Of a stretch of 64,000 nucleotides of DNA, positions 36,401 to 48,340 are shown in pieces. How positions within the stretch are numbered: the stretch's first letter is position 1; each line of letters opens with the position of its first letter. The stretch is from positions 28,717,437 to 28,781,436 of the forward strand of contig CP141138.1 of assembly GCA_035236585.1 (NCBI GenBank). The letters are read 5' to 3'. The position numbers and the translations under genes are program-made. Source of the stretch: Warburgia ugandensis (lineage: Eukaryota > Streptophyta > Magnoliopsida > Canellales > Canellaceae). A model generated the notes under the pieces. It worked only from the letters and a program-made list of their open reading frames with translations, was not told the origin of the DNA and made no database searches.

Positions 36401-36811
36401 ATTTTGTCATACTTGCTAAAGTAGTTGATTTGGTTGCTTAGTTTTTTAGTTTTTCATGATTAGGACAGTGATTGTTAAAGCATGTTTTTCTTAAATTAGT
36501 TGTTCATTTCATGTTTAAGAAAATTAGTTTACGAAAGCTGCTAAATTGCATTTTAGGACAGTTTTTAATTAGGAAATTTTTAATTTTAGAAAGTGCATGT
36601 TTTAGGAAAGTTTTTCATTTAGAATTTTTCTTGTTTTTGCTTAGTTTTCAATTTCATGTTTTAATTTTCATTCTTAGTTTAGGTAAAAATCACTTGAATT
36701 TTGGCTAGGTTAAATAGTTTAAAGTAGAGACCACTAGCATCACATTAGTCCAACTCCTAATGGGATCGGCCTCACTAGCATACTATATTGCAAACAATTC
36801 TTGTGTTTACA
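33430..36811 (+). repeat. 5' LTR of the inverted-ended element (~3.4 kb)
   Basis: Begins TGATAAGTGATTAATTTTGC and ends TTGTGTTTACA, six bases before the PBS. The last ~600 bp repeat the preceding ~600 bp in diverged form: the block 'gaccactaacatcatattag ... tcactagcacactatattgg' occurs at about 36,100-36,180 and again at about 36,725-36,795. A weak TATA-like TAATAAAAA lies near 34,525. Confidence 0.7.
36085..36811 (+). repeat. Tandem duplication of the LTR 3' end
   Basis: Two LTR-terminal segments end at about 36,206 (…TTTAATACAACA) and 36,811 (…GTGTTTACA). Each has the 'taggttaga/taaatagttta', 'gaccactag' and 'ctcactagca' blocks. Only the second is followed by a PBS. Confidence 0.6.
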
Positions 36812-36817
36812 AGTTTT

Positions 36818-36834
36818 TGGCACCATTGCCAAGG
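36818..36834 (+). other. Primer-binding site
   Basis: TGGCACCATTGCCAAGG matches the Asp-tRNA type PBS of Athila-like elements (TGGCGCCGTTGCCGGGG) with four mismatches, mostly CG-to-CA/TG changes typical of methylated cytosine decay. Confidence 0.65.
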
Positions 36835-37749
36835 AGTTGCAACAAATTGTGAAGTGTTCCATATTTTAGGTTATTATCCTCTAGTCTAGGTTTAGGGTGC
36901 ATTAGATTAGGGTTTTTGCATACTTTTTGCATTTGTTACTATTTTTCTCATATTGATCATATTTCTTTAATTTTTGTGAGAGGAAAATTGGCAATGGAGT
37001 TGCAGCAATCCTATGGGCCACATTTTCATCATCACTGATTAGGTTTTATTGCTTTCCTAAATTAGGGTTTGAGTGAAACTTGTAGTCAAATTCATTGTAA
37101 ACTACAATTTCATTATTGTTGAATTTTAAATGGGTTGCAATGATATAGGGCAAGTGTGGGGTATGGTGGCCCACACTTGATCATCATCAAACCCCTCACT
37201 ATAAACATCTCTCACTCAAATTTTAATTTTTAGTATAATTTGCATTTGGAGGTTAATATAATTCATATAGATTAGTACCATTCATTGATAATTATGGCAT
37301 CTTTACCTAGGATTGTTGCATTAGAGCACTTATCTAACCTTAGTTGGATAGCATATAGGTTGTATTAGTTTTGTTTTGTTTTGCATTGCATATTTATAGC
37401 TTTATGGTGGAACGAAATTTATGTTAATAAGGGCCCCACAGGAACCCTGATAAAATAAGAACTAGATTTCATCACCAACACCTTGGCCCACCTATGAATC
37501 AATCAATATCCTTATATTCCACAATCCCAACCCTTAAATTTAAATTTAAAATCAAGTAGAAAGAGACTTAAGATATCAAGCTCATAGGACCCTTTTAAAA
37601 GGATGCGATCTATTGCCACTCCAATGGCTTCTGAACACTGTGGTTATAGTGGGTGTCTTAAAATCCAAGTGATTTTTCTATGCCTTCTGTTGACATTAAT
37701 CGAGGTTTAAATGTCTCCTAACATGAGAATTATATTAACCAATTTCGAG

Positions 37750-39310
37750 CAGAACCTAACTGGTAAGCAGTAATCAAATCTGGATAGGAGGAAGAGCTGT
37801 CTAGATCTAGGTCTAAGAAGCTACCACCTATACACTAAGCAAAGATGATCAAGACACTGCTTGATTAGTGGATACTAGGACTTAATTGTACATCATTTAG
37901 CTTAGGACTAGCATTTAGGATTCATATAGTTAGGGTTTTTCAATTCATACTTAAAAAAAAATTCTCATTTGTTGTATACAAAGTTGAGAACATAGGCCTA
38001 TTAAAAGAGAATAGATTTCATAGATACATTGATGGATAGGGTAGATATTATGGAAAGTTAATTGCTTAGGATAATAGCTTCTAGGAAAGTTGCACTACAA
38101 CCTCAGTACCATAATAATTATACCTATTATGTGCATGCCCATCCCACTCCTTCATGGCCAACAAGCTCCACATAAAATGGTTATTATCAAGAGCCAATGG
38201 ATGCACCTAATGCATTCACATATCCCACCCTAGTCAACAATACCATGATTATCAAGAATATCAGGGTCAACCATCATGGGTTCAACCTGCTCAACCCTTT
38301 TTCAGTACCCCAATGCCACAGCAATACCAACCCTACGAGTTGTTTCCTTTATAGTATGAAGAACAACCATTAAAAGAGAATATGCAGTAATTTTTTGAGA
38401 GAAGGAAACAAACCATGGCTGGTATTGAAAAGGAGGGTGAGGAAATGAAACGAGAGAAGGCGGAATGGATTAAGGAAATGAAACCAATATGGGAAAATGC
38501 TTATAGAAATATTGCTAAATGTATAAAAAGTGTTGAGAAAATAAAACAAATTAGAGATATTGAAGAGCCATTTATTATTGATAATAGGATGGAAATCTCT
38601 TATGATCATTCTGAATGACAAAGTCCACAACTGCCCATAGAACCCTCCAACTTGTATCTACACGAGCCATGTCCTGCTCCTTACAATTGTGATGGAGAGA
38701 ATTCTATTGATGAAGAAAATGAAACTGTCGAAATATCCAACCCAAAACCTCTAAATTCGTATCCTGCTTATTTTGATGACTTTAATTAAGACACATCCAT
38801 TGAGGACGTGAATGAGCTATTAGATATTGTGCCTTTAATTTACACTTCTCAATGGCAAGCTAAAATAGATCCCCTATAAAGCCTGAAATTCATATTGAGC
38901 CTTGCAATGTAGAAGATGTACCTAATTGGGACCTACAAACCTTATTTAAAAATTCATAAGATAGTTATGTAGGCCCATTTGATGGCTTACCTATGCCCAT
39001 AAAACAAGAAGAAAAAGAGACAGTTGATGTACATCAACCTCCTTTAGGGTACACATCAGAAGAGAATAAGGGTTTAAGCGAAATCATGTCCTTGCCTCCA
39101 ATAATGCTAAAACAACCTTTTTGGGAAGGGGAGTTAACTTGTACCCCTAGTGCAGGACAATGTAAGGGAAATAGAGGAACAGGATAAATTGAATAGAATG
39201 GTCAATGTTGTCCCTCAATTTGTTCAAGACGAGGACCATTGGTCTCCATATGGTCCAACAAAATGCACGGTAGTACATGAAATCATCACGTTACCACCAC
39301 CACAAAATAC
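37750..39310 (+). pseudogene. Degenerate gag-like coding region
   Basis: Readable in several frames: 'HAHPTPSWPTSS' and 'EPMDAPNAFTYP' (Pro/Tyr-rich, about 38,140-38,230), then an intact 67-codon piece (38,415-38,618) with the charged helix EEMKREKAEWIKEMKPIWEN, then EPCPAPYNCDGENSIDEENE and VEISNPKPLNSYPAYFDDFN (to ~38,790), then acidic sequence to 39,310. The lack of an obvious Gag core or pol domains suggests a large non-autonomous derivative. The protein class is uncertain. Stops interrupt it about every 100-200 bp. Confidence 0.5.
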
Positions 39311-41364
39311 AAGGTGAAGGAATTATATTGACTGCTATGAAATACTGAAAGTATGGGATCATCAATATGGTCCCACAACATTCAAAATTGTAGTGGTTTA
39401 TTGTGTCATAATGATACCACTACTTAAAATTTTGGGGTGGATGCAATTTATAGACTACCGAAAGAATCTAAAGTGGCATGAGAAATCTTGCCATTTCATT
39501 CTTAGGATTAGGATTATGGAAAATTAGTTTAACTCATTAGATCTAAGAGAAATTAGGTTAGTTTGTAGGCCTTGTCTAACTAAGGACGTTAAACTTAGTG
39601 CTTGCTGGGAGGCAACCCAGGAATTTTTTAGAAAGTCTCATTGGACTACAATACCCATTCATCAATTAGGTGTCCTAGATTTCAAAACATTAAGGATAAT
39701 GTTTCATTCAGGTTGAGGGGGTGTAGAAATGAGATTTCTAAGTTTTTTCTTCCATTTTTGAAATTTTTTGAAGAAAAAAATTCCTTTCTAAAGATGAGAC
39801 TAAATTTTCTAAATATCTAGCAAAATTTTAGACTTTAGCTTAGTAATAGAGTTGTATAAAATTAGTTCACTATTTTATTCTTTTTCTAAAATATCTCATG
39901 AAAAATTAAACTCAGAATGTTAATTGCACAAAATAGCTATATATAGTTTAAATTGAAAAGAAGATATAACATAAAGATCCTAAAAAAGATCTGTGGAGAC
40001 TTATAGCTCAAGTGAGTATAGAGCCGTTTGTTCTTTTTTGAGGATTATCTATAAATTGGAAATTTTCTTCAACATACATTATTTCTTAGTTGGTCTCATT
40101 ATTCTTCATCTTGGTCAACTATTGAAAAATTACAAAAGACTATATCATATATCTCTTAAGTTTATGATCATTCTTAAGTCATCTGAAACTTAAGAAATGA
40201 TAGAGGCCATCCTAGGTAAAAGTCAGAGCCTTTAGCCTTCCCTATATTATTTTTTGTTAGTTAGCCCCTTGAGCCTTTCAAATATCAACCTTTTCTTTGT
40301 TAGCCAAACAACCTTTACCTATATATATATATATATATATCCATTACCCATTTGTTTTGAAAATATGAAGAGAAGATTGAAGAACATCTTAAGAAAAGGT
40401 ATCAACAAAACAATTCAAGAGATGAAGGTCAAACAGGGTGAAAAAAGAATAAAAATTCAAAGAGGCTATATATAAAGACAAGTAAAAAAATAAAGAAAGA
40501 AAGAAAAGAAATAGCGAATGAAAAAGAAGAATATTCACTCTTGTGAGGAAAAATGAGAAAGTTATGAAGACACTGATAGAAAACTTTTTATATATTTTTT
40601 AGGCAACCTTTGTTTACCTTTATATCCATTCTTTTGATAACCCTTACCTAAGCCTACATTTCATTCTAGTAGAGGTACTAACTTGTCTTATGAATAGTAT
40701 GGCTTGGAAATGGTTATGAATTAATAGGCACTTTGGTGGAGTGTAACATTCTTAATAGTTGATATCCTTTCATGAGACCATTATCATTCTTTCTAAGTTA
40801 TCATTCTTCTGGATGAAATATGGGACACTTTTGGATTTATTGAACATTCTACTCACATATTAATGAGAGATGTACACCTTTTTGAGTGACTTCTTTCTGA
40901 GTGTCAAGTATCATGTGAAAATTGAAGTCAAAGTATACATTTGGATGGTAATTTAGATTATATTTGACTTAGAGACTATAATTATATATTAGCTATACCA
41001 CACACTCATCTTTCAAGGTTTAATGAAATAATGGGTTATCTTTAGCATAAGGGTAGGATTTTAAACCGTTTGGTTCATCTTTATTAGCAAGCTAAAGGTA
41101 GGAATTATGATGAGATAAATAAAAGAAAAAAAATTCAGATGACTAAAGAACTTTAACAAAAATTTTGAGAATTTTGTAAGTACATTCACTGCAAACCCTC
41201 ACAAGGGCTAACTCATCCATTAAGAGTAACCTAGGGGTTTAAGGGCTTCTTGCATGTGCTACATGCAATTGTGAGTACCTACGAAAGTGGCACTTATAGG
41301 TGTTTTTAAAAAATAATTTTTTGTATGTTTTGCCAAGGACTAGCAAAATGCTGGTTGGCGGGTG
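39311..41364 (+). other. 3' internal non-coding region of the element
   Basis: Contains GACGTTAAACTTAGTGCTTG followed by a 'ctgggaggcaaccc' block, seen just downstream of integrase in this lineage. Further right is a segment (41,180-41,360: 'cattcactgcaaaccctcac', 'cctaggggtttaag', 'gcaaaatgctggttgg') homologous to the inverted segment at 6,160-6,350. A short (TA)n lies at 40,320-40,340. No genes. Confidence 0.55.
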
Positions 41365-42686
41365 TAATAAGTGTCTAATTTTTCATAGAAACTAACCAAT
41401 TAGTACCCATGTGTTACAACGTATAGAGGTAAATTAGAGTTTTTAGACCAAAATTTATAACACATGCATTTTTGACCTAATAACCCAAAAGTATGTCATT
41501 TTGTAGGTCCAAAAGCTAGTCCAAGGTAAGCATGTGATTAATCATGATTTTTCAAGATTTAGTTAGGATTTTACTTTTTGTAGGAAGTATGATGGTGATC
41601 CAACGGCCGGATCGATTCGGATAAAATTGAAGATCAAGATCAAAAGAACAAGTCAAAGCCTCAAAATCATCACTTCAACATAATCCAAAGGCCAAGATCA
41701 TCTTGTGGACTAGTAATGGATGTGATTGAAGAATTTAGAGATGACCAAAGTGGGCTCATGAAGTAAGTCATGCATTCCCACCACCTATGCATAAGAGCCA
41801 CTTAAGCCGCCTTAGCCATATAACCAATGAAAGAAGGTGGCAATCTAAGGAATTTAATATAAACCATACAAGACACTCAAGCCAAGCTATGAAGCCAAAA
41901 AGGTCAAGCAAGAAATCTTCCTAATCCATCCACGGAGCTTAGCCAATGGAGCCTTCAAGGTTAGCCATCTAAGCCATTGAGCTAAGCTAAATGGAAGGCT
42001 AGAATTGGAGGAGAGTCAAGAGAGTTATCCATGGGATATTTTGAAGATAATTAAGGAAAATCTATTAGAATAAGATGGCATGTGGACAAATGGGATAAGT
42101 GCATTTTATTTTTAGTGTTTTTCCCACTTTTTCCTTAATTTCCACCTTACCCTTAAGATGCACTATGAATTTTCAAAACTCTATCTCATTCCACCTCTCA
42201 GAAAACTACCCAACCAACCAAAACTCTTCACTTAACACCCTCCATCTCTTTTCCATATCATTCTCTTTCACTTTCCTAAAACATGGGTGTTTCAACAATT
42301 TTGGAAGGCGGGAGATGCCCCTTCCTAAAAAGGTGGCATCTCCCTCCTACTCCCCTCCTTAAGGGCCACATACTTCCACTCACTTTCCTCTTTTGAAAGT
42401 CCTAGCCTTTTTCCCTATCCTATCCGTTAAAATTGAGATACTTTAATCTACATCACACCTTAGTATTAGGGTACCCTAGGAAAAATAGTTGAAAACTTAT
42501 AAAAACCAGCCCAAACGTAAGCAAAGGACTTATTTACCACTTAGGGAAAAGATGCCTTCGGCATTAGGGAGGAGGACTCCCTCTTCCTACAACCCATTTA
42601 CCCTCTTTGGCTTATCTTTTGTGGATTCCTTTGGGTGGCTGTTATTCCCTTCCAAGGTGTGTCATTGCTTCCTCAAGTGTTCAAAC
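41365..42686 (+). repeat. Left arm: 5' part of 3' LTR
   Basis: Collinear with 33,430-34,710 of the 5' LTR, starting TAATAAGTGTCTAATTTTTC and ending at TCAAAC. A TATA-like TTATAAAAACC lies at about 42,497. It forms an inverted repeat of about 1.3 kb with 43,181-44,470; over the first 400 bp the arms look roughly 90 percent identical by eye. Confidence 0.85.
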
Positions 42687-44470
42687 TGATCTCCTCTGAT
42701 ATGCAAGTGGTTTCCAAGAGAAAAACAAAAGAAAAAATGGCTAGACTAATGAAGGAACTTAAGGAAAGGAAAACCTAAAACTATGTCTATCTCAAGAATG
42801 GAATGCAAAGAGGGAAATCAAAAACTCAAGTCATTTCTTCTCTTGGTTGTCACTAACAGGGAAGAATTAACTTGCTTCTTTGAGGAATAAGTAGGGAAAA
42901 CTTAGAAGTTGAAGGCAATTCAACAAGGGAAACTAATGAAAACAAGGCTAGAATTCAAGGGAACCAAAAGGAGAACTAAATGGAAATGAAAAGCAAGGAT
43001 AAGATTAGATCCAATGTGACTTTCCATGGATGTAACATCAATGAAAAACCAACCTTAGAACTTAATCTTTAGGCAAGGAAAAGCAAGAGAATTAAAAAGC
43101 AACAAAGGGAGTAAAATCAAACAAAAGAGAAGCAAGGAGACTGACCAACCCTCAAGGAAGAATCAAACACCAAGGCATAGGTTTGAACACTTGAGGAAGC
43201 AACAACACACCTCAGAAGGGAATAGCAACAACCCAAAGGAATCCACAAAACATAAGCAAAAGAGGGTAAAAAGGCTGTAGGAAGATGGGCATCCTCCTCC
43301 CTAATGGAGGAGGTGTCTTTTTCCTAAGTGGGAAAAAGTCCTTTGCTTAAGTTTGGGATAGTTTTTAAAAGCCTTATCCTATTTTTCCTAGGGTACCCTA
43401 ATAGTAGGTGTGGTATGAATTAAAGTATCTCAATTTTAATGGCTAGGATATTCAAAAGAGGAAAGTGAGTGGAAGGAGGTGGATGCCTCAAGGAGGGGAG
43501 TAGGTGAGAGATGCCACCATTTTAGGAATGGGCATCTCCCCTCTACAAAAATCATTGAAACACCTATATTTTAGGAAGGTGGAAAGGAATGAGATGGGGG
43601 TGTTAGGTGAAGAGTTTTTGTTGATTGGGACATTTCCTAAGAGATAGAATGAGATAGAATTTTGGAAATTCGTAGTGCATCTTAAGGGTGCGGTGGATAT
43701 TAAGAAAAAACTAGGAAAAAGTGAGAAGAAAACTAAAAATGGAATGCTCTTATCCCATTGGTTTTCATGCTATCATTCTTATAGATTTCCCTTAATTATC
43801 TTCAAAATTTCCCATGAATAATTCTCTTGAATCTCCTCCAATCCTAGCCTTTCATTTTGCATAGCTTCATGGCTTATATGGCTAACTTTGAAGGCTCCAT
43901 TGGCTAAGATTCATGGCTGGCTTGGGAAGCTTTCTTGTCTTGAATTCTTGGTTTCATCCCTTGCCTTGAGTGGCTTGTATGGTTTGGCTTGAATTCTTTA
44001 GCTAGCTACCCTCTTTCATAGCTTATATGGCTAAGGTGGCTTAAGTGGCTCCCATGCAAAGGTGGTGGGAATGCATGGTTTACTTCATGTGCCTACTTTG
44101 GTCATCTCTAGATCCTTTAATCACATCCATTACTAGTACACAAGATGATCTTGGCCTTTGGTATATGTTGAAGTGATGACTTTGAGGCTTTGACTTGATC
44201 TTCAATTTCATCCTGATTGATCTTGGTCGTTGGATCACCATCTTACTTCCTACAAAAAGTGAAAAACCCTAATTAAATCTTGAAAAAATATGATTAATCA
44301 CATACTTACCTTGGACTAGCTTCTAGACCTACAGAATTATAAACTTTTGGGTTATTAGGTCAAAAGTGCATGTGTTACAAATTTTGGTCTAAAAACCCTA
44401 ATTTACCTCTATAAGTTGTAACACATGGGTACTAATTAGGTGATTTTTATGCAAAATTAAATACTTATCA
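42681..44470 (-). repeat. Inverted LTR portion (loop plus right arm)
   Basis: The reverse complement matches the LTR from its start (TGATAAGTATTTAATTTTGC at 44,470) to the point equivalent to about 35,250 in the 5' LTR. It meets the left arm at TCAAAC (42,681-42,686), present in both parent sequences at the join. 42,687-43,180 is the unpaired loop; 43,181-44,470 pairs with the left arm. Confidence 0.85.
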
Positions 44471-44475
44471 TGTTT
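44471..44475. repeat. Right target-site duplication TGTTT
   Basis: Directly abuts the inverted LTR terminus CTTATCA and matches 33,425-33,429 exactly. Confidence 0.7.
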
Positions 44476-44492
44476 CTTGTATTGGAATTATC

Positions 44493-44536
44493 ATATCCGT
44501 ACTTCTACATATGGATATCCGTACTTCTAGATATGG
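44493..44536. repeat. 22-bp direct repeat, two copies
   Basis: 'atatccgtacttctacatat' plus 'gg' repeated head to tail with one mismatch. Confidence 0.85.
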
Positions 44537-45450
44537 ATAACCAAGCATTTATATGAAAGGGTGAAAGAATTCTCAAAGTTACATTTCTTAGTGAAAAATA
44601 GAGGAAATGATGATAACGCAACTGAAAATGTATGCTCTACCAAGCCATCATATGAACACATTCACTTTGTGTAATCATTGTATTGCTAACACTGCATAAT
44701 GGGGTACTAATAATAGAACTTATGAGACAACAACATGTTTATAATGTCATGGGGTGATCTTTGGATCCTCAGGTAACATAGTAAGAATCCCTTAGCAAGA
44801 TGATTGAGAAACATGTTCAAGGAGAAATTGAGAATTCCAATTATTTGTAAACTTTAAATGGTCCACAAGTGAGAATGGGAATGGGAAACCCAATTATGTA
44901 ATATTATATCAAATGAGATGTTACCATTGAATGAGGATGATAAATTCTCATGTCTTCTTAGGTATGACCTTAAATATACATTAAGATATTAAGATGTGTG
45001 CAAGTGTTTCATACATAGGACATTTCCTTACTAATCCAAAATACTTATTGAACAATATTATTGAAGTGTTATTGAATATACATAATCATAATCCCAATAA
45101 CTGGAGGCTTAGTCTATCCATTCTAGAACTTATCAAAATTCAACTACAGATACAAATGAGTAACCATAATCCAAATAACTGATAACTATGCCTTAATTCT
45201 GACATAATTGACAAGAATAAGTATGACTCAAATTTAAAGAGTTCTCACATTTTCTATACATGTTTTTCTTGGAGTCATATGCTTCTTGCTTCCAACAGCT
45301 ACACTATTTCCTTCCTATTTTGCTTATCTGTAATAATTATGATCAATCAAGTATACTACATACTCATTAGATAATTCAAATACTACAAAACCAAAAAACA
45401 ATGGCATATGTCATACATGATTGAAGAATGGTTCTCTTAAAATTAAATTC
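44537..45450. other. Unassigned intergenic sequence
   Basis: No coding potential or repeat family recognised. Confidence 0.4.
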
Positions 45451-46764
45451 TCATGTCTATTTTATATAAATTGTACCATGCAATGCATCACAAGCATCCA
45501 TATGCATGTGTATCTCTAATTATATTAGAGTACTACTAAATATTTAACAATTCAAGTAATATATGATATTTCAAACCTCAACATAGTATTCGATTAAACC
45601 ATGATGTTGATAACACCAATCAGCAATAGTTCATTTGCATATTTGCACCTTGACATGTTTATCTACTAAAATTTTATAAAAACAATGTGTTGACTATCAA
45701 ATCACCGAGTCATTCGCATATCGACATCCTGAGGGGACCTCAACTACATCCTCATAGGAACTACAGCCAAATCTAGAAAGGATGTCATGAACAACTACAA
45801 TAGTCTCTCCAACCAGTCTCGAGAGATTTCTCTTTGGGCATTGGATACCAATTCCACCTTTCATGGTTAGTGGCCAAGAGGCCAACACATACAACCACTC
45901 AAATAGTGCCCTTAAGGCTCAATAGCTTGATAAATACCTAGGCCTTAACATACCCTATCCGTACAATATCAAACCTCAACAGCATAATGACATTTAGATG
46001 TCATAAAATCATGCATTCAATGGATTATTGAATCTAGTTCAATATAATAAGTTTTGTAATACATTTTTCTTTTCAATTGAATTACACCCAATGTCTCTTT
46101 GCAAACCAAATCCTTGCCCTTTTGTCAAATTTTCACTTTTTTCAAATACAATTATAAATCAATAAACTTTGTAATTTAATACATAAGATGACATGTCATA
46201 GGATATAAATAATTCATTTAAGTAAGATTTCATTTTCAAAGTATGCACTTATAGTTCATTTAAAACTCACATGTATCCAAATCCAAACATTTCATTTTGA
46301 TAACCATCACATATTTCACATTAAATACTAGCATATATTTTAGACATAGCATTTGGAAAAATTACATATATGTTCAAATGTATGCAACCAAGAATCAGGT
46401 AAATCACTTTGTGACTATTTCAAAACACAATTAAATAGTTTTCCATAATTTACAAGTTTTGTAAATTCATTTGAAACTTAGTCATACCGAATTACCTACC
46501 TCCTATTGCAATTCAATCAATTCTCGCAGCTTTTTCCCTAGCATTTTCCATAGATTCACCTATAAGTCAATCCAACCATGCCTCATTCTACATAGCGTGT
46601 GAAACTTATGGGTTTAACATGAATTCCAAATTACATATATACTTACATTTGTGTATCCTAAAATCATATTGTTCTTCTACTTACACATCATTACTCTAAA
46701 CTCATACAATCAATTTAATTATGATCCAATGGTTTTGATTAGCAGGTGTATATAAAACAAAGAG

Positions 46765-46795
<31 letters not shown>

Positions 46796-48340
46796 GACAT
46801 CACTAACCAATGGTTCTAATCCACCAAGATCAAGTTCAACCATAGATAGGTCCTCTATCACGGATCACTAGAGAGATCCATGAGATCTCCACCACTAACA
46901 TCCTTGATCTAATTTTTTTGCCATATATCTATGATTGGAATATCAATTAGTTTCTAAAGTGTCAAATCTAAACGGTTGGTTTTTGACCAATGGTCTAGAT
47001 CATTATGTGTGAGCATCTAGAATAACCAATCCATGCAAAAGGGAAAATTACTTTTGCATATCCTTATTCCTAATCATGAATTGAACCCTGATCTACTTTT
47101 GGATGGTAGGATCAGTGATTAACATGTGAAAGGCCATGGATGCAGGTTGAGTTCCTTTTTTTTTTTTACCATCCAAAGGCTAAGATCTAATCTTATACAC
47201 GATTTGGGTCTCCCAATGTTAATTGAAACATATAAAAAAGAAATTATATACTATTTTCCCAAGCTATTTTTTGATCATCGATTGACAATCAGGCCTCAAA
47301 CATATTTGTAGAGCACCGATTAATCATTCATCATCAATAAAATAGAGAGGAATAGGGTTGAACAACCTTTAGATCTATTGTTTCCATGGTGGATCAACAA
47401 TCTAACAAAGGAAAAAGTTCAAATAGAATTTTCTAACTATTAATAGACGAATCAAATGGAAAGGGTATCATTCTAACTCATTGATTGTTGTCAGATGTGA
47501 AGGAGGCATTGCAAATGAATAGTATGCAATTGCCCCAATCAAAACCTGATGCAATTAATGTGGAAACCCAAAATAAATAGAGGGCTTCTAATGTTTTTCC
47601 CATTGGAGAATAGGATGATGGCTGGCACACGTTTTTTTTTTACCGTCATCATTGGCAAAAATGATAGATCGAAGTAATCTATCAATGTTGAACTATGATG
47701 GTGACCACACACCACTATTATTTCCATGTATCGATGCCATAATCTCTTTGATCTTAATCAAAAACATGGGATTTTTTTTATCAAAATGACATGAGGAACA
47801 AGATGAATAGAATCGATCATCATTTTGAAGTAGAATTCTTTCTTGTTTTCATTGAAACCAATGGTTTCACAATCATCATTTTCTCCTTTTCTCCCTTGGA
47901 GTTTGTGGTTGGTGAGGATGGGGATGGTTTTGAGTTTCCTTCTCCCTCTCCCTTTCTCTTCTCATTGTTCTCCCTCTTATCCTTCCTGTGCTTCTTCCTT
48001 TTTCTTTTCTTTTTTCCTTCCTGTCCTTCTTCCTCATTTTAATTGTAGGGAGTCTAGCTTCACGTGGTGACCCAACTCCCACATGTTGAGCACAACCCTA
48101 ATTAGTTAGTAAGTGGGCCCTTTCTAAGTGAAGGGGCTATCAATATCATTTTGCACCCCCTGGCCCATTTGTAAAATTTTGGGGTTTGTTCTTAGTGTCA
48201 TTGGAAAACTCTTTTCAAATACATTCTAGACATTGGGCTTTTGAACTTAGTTTAATGTTTATAAAATTATAATTTTCATGGAGCTTGAAAAGCTAAAATC
48301 TTCAAATCTCATTTTATTCCATTAAAAAATTGTGAAAATT
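45451..48340 (-). repeat. Del/Tekay-like LTR, solo or truncated
   Basis: Shares with LTR 1 and LTR 2 the order of features on the plus strand: an AT-rich 5' part, a run of 'ggtctagatc', 'gatctaatc'-like blocks (46.8-47.3 kb), a polypyrimidine tract (47,936-48,030), a 'ctatcaatatcattttgcac' block with 'ccctggccc', and 'gttcttagtgtcattgg' at about 48,190 (compare 14,042 in LTR 1). Exact termini were not found. Confidence 0.45.
46768..46796. repeat. (AT)n microsatellite
   Basis: About 14 uninterrupted AT units inside the LTR-like region. Confidence 0.95.

Larger units (their letters stand above)
33430..44470 (+). mobile_element. Athila-like non-autonomous element ending in an inverted LTR
   Basis: Left to right: full 5' LTR (33,430-36,811), PBS (36,818-36,834), a degenerate gag-like region (37.7-39.3 kb), a 3' non-coding region (39.6-41.36 kb), the first 1.32 kb of a 3' LTR (41,365-42,686), then 1.78 kb of the same LTR in reverse (42,681-44,470). 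Both outer ends are therefore U3 starts (TGATAAG...CTTATCA). A perfect 5-bp duplication TGTTT flanks exactly these ends, as expected of one integration event. RT, RNase H and integrase are absent: the gag-like region is followed almost directly by the tract that in relatives lies after pol (GACGTTAAACTTAGTGCTTG at about 39,587). Confidence 0.7.

Noticed and set aside
47791..48082. Three overlapping open frames on both strands (68-83 codons)
   Set aside because: All arise from the polypyrimidine tract of the Del-like LTR; low-complexity products with no homology.
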